A DNA stretch of 64,000 nucleotides from assembly GCF_003002025.1 (NCBI RefSeq), contig NZ_PVZB01000009.1:124001-188000 (forward strand), read 5' to 3'. The number at the start of each line of letters is the position of its first letter. Position 1 is the first letter of the stretch. The DNA comes from Paraburkholderia sp. BL25I1N1 (GTDB lineage Bacteria > Pseudomonadota > Gammaproteobacteria > Burkholderiales > Burkholderiaceae). The notes beneath the pieces were generated by a model, which worked only from the letters and a program-made list of their open reading frames with translations, made no database searches and had not been told where the DNA came from. A program made the position numbers and the translations under genes. Shown here in pieces: positions 60,410-64,000 of the stretch.

Positions 60410-60619
60410 ATGCACATTCTCGTTCCCATCGCCTTCGTCCTGATCATCGCCAGCATGGTGTCGGCGCTGTACTTCATGATGCATGACAAGGGCAAAACCA
60501 AGCGGATGGTCTGGTCGCTCGCCACGCGGGTGGGCCTGTCGATCTCGCTGTTCCTGTTCATCCTCTTTGCTCACTGGATGGGTTGGATTCAGTCGACCGG
60601 TATTCCTTACGGGCGCTGA
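60410..60619 (+). CDS. Twin transmembrane protein (DUF2909)
   Basis: A 69-residue protein with two TM helices (LVPIAFVLIIASMVSALYFM; VGLSISLFLFILFAHWMGW) around a basic cytosolic loop DKGKTKRM. It is the only plus-strand gene in the cox cluster, between surf1 and coxC, a position conserved for this family in betaproteobacteria. The function is unknown; a link to oxidase assembly is by context. A larger frame from 59534 is antisense noise. Confidence 0.85.
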   Translation: MHILVPIAFVLIIASMVSALYFMMHDKGKTKRMVWSLATRVGLSISLFLFILFAHWMGWIQSTGIPYGR

Positions 60620-60650
60620 GCCCGGCGGAAAAATCTCCACGCCGCCAAAC

Positions 60651-60682
60651 AAAACGCCGCCCTGACAGGGTCGAGGGCGGCG
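60651..60682 (-). terminator. Terminator-like hairpin downstream of coxC
   Basis: CGCCGCCCT / AGGGCGGCG (60655-60663 with 60674-60682). On the minus strand it is followed by TTTT-G-TTT. It would end coxC transcription, making surf1-to-SCO a separate unit or dependent on read-through, and it also faces the DUF2909 gene. Confidence 0.65.
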
Positions 60683-60800
60683 CTGCTCAAGTCTTACGTA
60701 CTGCTGTCTTGCGTTGTTGCTCGTACGCCGGCCTCGTAGAATTCGGCGCAAACGGCCTGCACACGTTCCGAGGTTCTCGGCCGGTGCAGACCAGACTGCG

Positions 60801-61658
60801 CTACAGCCAGTACACGACGACGTACAGTCCGAGCCACACGACGTCCACAAAGTGCCAATACCAGGCCGCGCCTTCGAACGCGAAGTGATGCTCCGCCGTG
60901 AAGTGCCCGCGAATCATACGCGCCAGCACAACGGCCAGCATCGTGCCGCCGAGGAACACGTGGAAGCCATGGAAGCCGGTCAGCAGGAAGAACGTCGAAC
61001 CATACACGCCCGAATTCAGCGTCAGATTCAGTTCGTTGTACGCGTGGAAATATTCGAAGCCTTGCAGGAACAGGAAGCAGACCCCAAGCACGAGCGTTGC
61101 GGCCAGCCAGATGATCGCCTTCTTGCGATGATCTTCGCGCAGCGCGTGGTGCGAGACCGTCAGCGTCGCGCCCGAGGAAAGCAGCAACGCCGTGTTGATG
61201 GTCGGCACCGGCCACGGTTGCATCGACTTGAAGGTCGAGACTAGCGCTGCCGGACCGTTGTTCGGCCACACCGCCGAGAAGTCCGGCCAGATCAGCTTGT
61301 AATCAAGGCTGCCCAGTTGGTGCAGCGCGATTTCACGCGCATAGAACAGCGCGCCGAAGAACGCACCGAAGAACATCACTTCAGAGAAAATGAACCAGCT
61401 CATGCTCCAGCGGTAGGACTTGTCGACGTTCTTGCCGTACATGCCGCCTTCCGACTCGGCGATCGCGTCGCCGAACCAGTGCCACAGCGTAAAGAGCAGC
61501 CACAACAAACCGGCGACAACGCCGATCGGCGCCCAGTCGTGTTCGTTGATCCAGGCCGCAAGCGATCCGAGCATGACCAGCAACCCAGCAGCGGCGCTGA
61601 TCGGATGCCGCGACGGATGCGGTACGAAATAGTACGGGCTCTCGTTTTGACCGCTCAT
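60801..61658 (-). CDS. coxC: Cytochrome c oxidase subunit III
   Basis: A seven-TM subunit of the aa3 oxidase, 285 residues. YYFVPHPSRHPISAAAGLLVMLGS begins the family fold. SWFIFSEVMFFGAFFGALFYAREI contains the conserved Glu, and LTGFHGFHVFLGGTMLAVVL the His residues near the C-terminus. (Segments are indicated by short key pieces.) A 131-bp gap precedes the DUF2970 gene. Confidence 0.96.
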   Translation of the reverse strand: MSGQNESPYYFVPHPSRHPISAAAGLLVMLGSLAAWINEHDWAPIGVVAGLLWLLFTLWHWFGDAIAESEGGMYGKNVDKSYRWSMSWFIFSEVMFFGAFFGALFYAREIALHQLGSLDYKLIWPDFSAVWPNNGPAALVSTFKSMQPWPVPTINTALLLSSGATLTVSHHALREDHRKKAIIWLAATLVLGVCFLFLQGFEYFHAYNELNLTLNSGVYGSTFFLLTGFHGFHVFLGGTMLAVVLARMIRGHFTAEHHFAFEGAAWYWHFVDVVWLGLYVVVYWL

Positions 61659-61789
61659 TCTTGATTCTCCACTTCAGTCCAGTTGTTCCGGAAGCTCCGG
61701 CTGTATCTTCGGCGGCGCGTCGATACCGCACCGCTTCGCTCTAATTTCTGGGCGCTGCTTCGCCCGATTCTACGCGTGCGCCGGGCGCT

Positions 61790-61999
61790 TCAACCTACTA
61801 CGGCGCGCACGATCAGAATCAGCGCCACGATAAAAATGGCCGCGCAGATCAATGCTGCCGCGATCACGTGCAGCGGGTTCAGCTGCGTGGCGTCCGCCTC
61901 CAGATCGCGACGCTTGCGCACCCCGAAAAACGACCAGAACACCGCACGCATCGACTGGCCAAAACTGCTTTTGCGCGGGCTGCCGCCGTTATCGCTCAT
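61790..61999 (-). CDS. DUF2970 small membrane protein
   Basis: A 69-residue protein with a basic N-terminal half (SVRKRRDLEAD-type loop after a short amphipathic segment FGQSMRAVFWSFFGV) and one C-terminal TM helix (VIAAALICAAIFIVALILIV). It is conserved between ctaG and coxC in betaproteobacterial cox operons. The function is unknown. Confidence 0.85.
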   Translation of the reverse strand: MSDNGGSPRKSSFGQSMRAVFWSFFGVRKRRDLEADATQLNPLHVIAAALICAAIFIVALILIVRAVVG

Positions 62000-62034
62000 C
62001 TCGTTTCTCTTTCCTTCGCCAGCGGCGCGAGCCG

Positions 62035-62673
62035 TCAGGCGGGATTGGCTGCCGTGGCTGCCGCGCTTTTATCCGCGCCTGTTGCCGTATTGGCTGTGGG
62101 CGCCGCACTACCGGCCGTCGCCGCTGCCGGCGTATTCAATTCAAAGAACGTGTACGACAACGTGATCGTTTTCACGTCCTTCGGCAACTTCGGATCGACC
62201 ACGAATACCACCGGCATCCGCCTGGTCTGATTCGCCGTCAAAGTTTGCTGCGTAAAGCAAAAACACTCGATCTTCTTGAAGTACTCGGTGGCCTGCTTCG
62301 GCGCGTAGCTCGGAATAGCTTGCGCCTGAATCGTGCGCGCCTGTTCGTTGCTCACCTCGTACATCACCGTCGTCACTTCGCCCGGATGCACGTCGAGACT
62401 GCGCTGCTCCGGTTTGAAACCCAGCGGGCCGCGCGCGTTCGCATCGAATTCGATCGAAATCGTACGGCTCGTGTCGACCTGCGTATTCTTCGCCTCGCGC
62501 ACCGTGGCATCACGCTGCACAAGGTTGTTGATGCCGGTGATCTGGCAGATCGCCCGGTACATCGGCACCAGCGCGAAACCGAAACCGAACATCATCAACG
62601 CGACGACGAACAGCTTGATCAGCATCGAACGGTTAAAAGAGCGGTCGGCCTGAGCCGGCGGTTGCGTCGACAT
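62035..62673 (-). CDS. ctaG: Cytochrome c oxidase assembly protein CtaG (Cox11)
   Basis: Copper chaperone for CuB. It has 212 residues from the ATG at 62673 (MSTQPPAQADRSF). One TM helix (LIKLFVVALMMFGFGFALVP) is followed by a periplasmic immunoglobulin-like domain with the copper motif ECFCF in YFKKIECFCFTQQ. An Ala/Thr-rich tail ends the protein. Confidence 0.95.
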   Translation of the reverse strand: MSTQPPAQADRSFNRSMLIKLFVVALMMFGFGFALVPMYRAICQITGINNLVQRDATVREAKNTQVDTSRTISIEFDANARGPLGFKPEQRSLDVHPGEVTTVMYEVSNEQARTIQAQAIPSYAPKQATEYFKKIECFCFTQQTLTANQTRRMPVVFVVDPKLPKDVKTITLSYTFFELNTPAAATAGSAAPTANTATGADKSAAATAANPA

Positions 62674-62715
62674 CTCAATCCTCAACAAGCCTGCAAACTG
62701 ACTCGAACTACCCGG

Positions 62716-62850
62716 TCAGGTGAACCACTTCTGATGAATGATGACGCTCGCGAAAAAGACCGCGGCGATCACGAACATCACGAAACCGATCCGCCGGTTG
62801 CCCGCACGAATCTGCTCGGGCGTACGTCTTTCTTGAGGATTGCGCGTCAT
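62716..62850 (-). CDS. Cytochrome oxidase small assembly protein (44 residues)
   Basis: A minus-strand frame from the ATG at 62850 to TGA at 62716: MTRNPQERRTPEQIRAGNRR, then one TM helix (IGFVMFVIAAVFFASVII) and HQKWFT. A short single-span protein of this kind is encoded between coxA and ctaG in Burkholderiales and usually labelled as a small oxidase assembly protein. The role is by context only. It is too short for common gene-calling cut-offs. Confidence 0.82.
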   Translation of the reverse strand: MTRNPQERRTPEQIRAGNRRIGFVMFVIAAVFFASVIIHQKWFT

Positions 62851-62964
62851 GCTCGACTTTTTGAATACTTTTCGTGACTACGGATGCCGCCACGACTTTC
62901 CTGACCGCCAGCTCCGGTAGCGAACTGCTGCGCCACCCGAGCCGGCAATCTCACCGTGCGCCGA

Positions 62965-64000
62965 TTACTCGACGGTCGGCGGGTTTTCGAACGTGTGGAA
63001 CGGGGCCGGGCTCGGCACGGTCCATTCGAGGCCCGTTGCGCCGTCCCACGGCTTGTCGCCAGCTTTTTCGAGTTCGCCGCCGCCACGGTAGGCCGGCAGT
63101 GCAACCGCGAACAGGAAGTAGACCTGCGCCAGACCGAAGCCGAACGCGCCGATCGAGATGACCTGGTTCCAGTCGGTGAACTGTGCCGGGTAGTCAGCAT
63201 AACGACGCGGCATGCCCGCGAGACCGACGAAGTGCATCGGCAGGAACGCGAGGTTGAAGAAGAACAGCGACGCCCAGAAGTGGATCTTGCCGCGCGTCTC
63301 GTTGTACATCCAGCCGGTCCACTTCGGCGCCCAGTAGTACCAGCCGGAGAACAGCGCGAAGAGCGAGCCCGCCACCAGCACGTAGTGGAAGTGCGCGACC
63401 ACGAAATAAGTACCGTGATACTGGATGTCGAGCGGCGCCATTGCCAGCATGAGACCCGACAGACCACCGAACGTGAACACGATCAGGAAGCCGACCGCGA
63501 ACAGCATAGGCGTTTCGAAGCTCAGCGAACCGCGCCACATCGTCGCGACCCAGTTGAACACCTTCACGCCAGTCGGCACGGCGATCAGCATGGTGGCGTA
63601 CATGAAGAACAGCTGGCCCGTCACCGGCATGCCGGTGGCGAACATGTGGTGCGCCCAGACCATGAACGACAGAATCGCGATCGACGACGTTGCGTACACC
63701 ATCGAGCTATAGCCGAACAGCGGCTTGCGCGAGAACGCCGGAATCACCTGCGACACGATCCCGAACGCCGGCAAGATCATGATGTACACCTCGGGGTGCC
63801 CGAAGAACCAGAAGATGTGCTGGTACATGACCGGGTCGCCGCCGCCTGCCGCGTTGAAGAACGACGTGCCGAAGTGGCGGTCGAACAGCACCATGGTGAT
63901 CGCGCCCGCCAGCACCGGCATCACGGCGATCAGCAGGTAGGCGGTGATCAGCCACGTCCAGACGAACATCGGCATTTTCATCAGCGTGAGGCCGGGTGCG
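62965..64000 (-). CDS. coxA: Cytochrome c oxidase subunit I, C-terminal part (cut by window edge)
   Basis: Catalytic subunit of the aa3-type oxidase. The frame is open through the right edge, so the N-terminal third is missing. The CuB and heme a3 site is visible: [17 protein letters not shown] (His and cross-linked Tyr), then WAHHMF with the two CuB histidines, and [11 protein letters not shown] with the ligands of hemes a3 and a. (Segments in short pieces.) The ATG at 63981 is internal. subunit II (coxB) should lie just beyond the edge. Confidence 0.97.
   Translation of the reverse strand, partial: APGLTLMKMPMFVWTWLITAYLLIAVMPVLAGAITMVLFDRHFGTSFFNAAGGGDPVMYQHIFWFFGHPEVYIMILPAFGIVSQVIPAFSRKPLFGYSSMVYATSSIAILSFMVWAHHMFATGMPVTGQLFFMYATMLIAVPTGVKVFNWVATMWRGSLSFETPMLFAVGFLIVFTFGGLSGLMLAMAPLDIQYHGTYFVVAHFHYVLVAGSLFALFSGWYYWAPKWTGWMYNETRGKIHFWASLFFFNLAFLPMHFVGLAGMPRRYADYPAQFTDWNQVISIGAFGFGLAQVYFLFAVALPAYRGGGELEKAGDKPWDGATGLEWTVPSPAPFHTFENPPTVE

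Overview
The window is high-GC chromosomal DNA from a betaproteobacterium, most probably Paraburkholderia or Burkholderia sensu lato (chromosome 1). This rests on protein family types and gene order: kdsD-kdsC-lptC-lptA-lptB-rpoN-hpf-ptsN-hprK-rapZ, mutM/mutY followed by a TPR protein-lolB-ispE-tRNA-Gln-prs-rplY-pth, cydP-cydA-cydB-cydX, and a complete aa3 oxidase assembly cluster. It is almost entirely core genome. I see no insertion sequence, prophage or CRISPR array.

Layout. 1-9451: MFS transporter (cut by the edge), uvrA, an AI-2E-type permease, a PepSY membrane protein, then on the minus strand purU, a Nudix hydrolase, a LysE exporter and apt. 9541-21210: a Kef-type antiporter, then the long plus-strand run for Kdo synthesis and LPS transport, sigma-54, and nitrogen-PTS/HPr kinase regulators, ending with a Lon-like protein. 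21240-30530: mutM-mutY (minus), the divergent TPR-lolB-ispE run, tRNA-Gln(UUG), prs, rplY, pth, hisC. 30607-38968: ferredoxin, coaD, rsmD, ftsY, maiA/fumarylpyruvate-hydrolase-like pair, ybiB, a short leuA behind an unannotated leader, an NTF2-like protein and pagL. 39218-43766: rpoH with its heat-shock control region, then cytochrome bd oxidase. 43899-51302: an N-acetylglucosamine PTS operon (nagR-nagA-nagB-nagF-nagE). 51697-56118: a MarR-GNAT fusion, an orphan MetQ, a chemoreceptor and a YciI protein. 56186-64000: cytochrome c oxidase assembly operon (minus) running off the right edge inside coxA.

Most notable points. (1) Upstream of leuA there is a 24-codon leader peptide with six leucines, four of them rare CTA codons near its end. 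It sits directly at the predicted transcription start (so it is probably leaderless) and overlaps a perfect 10-bp hairpin: a strong candidate leucine attenuator. The leuA it precedes lacks the C-terminal leucine-binding regulatory domain. (2) A perfect CIRCE element (HrcA operator) overlaps the -10 of the rpoH promoter, so the repressor-type and sigma-32 heat-shock systems are wired together. (3) The nag operon has a good sigma-70 promoter whose -35 is covered by a perfect palindromic GntR-type operator, and its NagE carries a second IIB domain without the catalytic cysteine. Several short genes (cydX, a 44-residue oxidase assembly protein, the leu leader) were found by reading the sequence directly.
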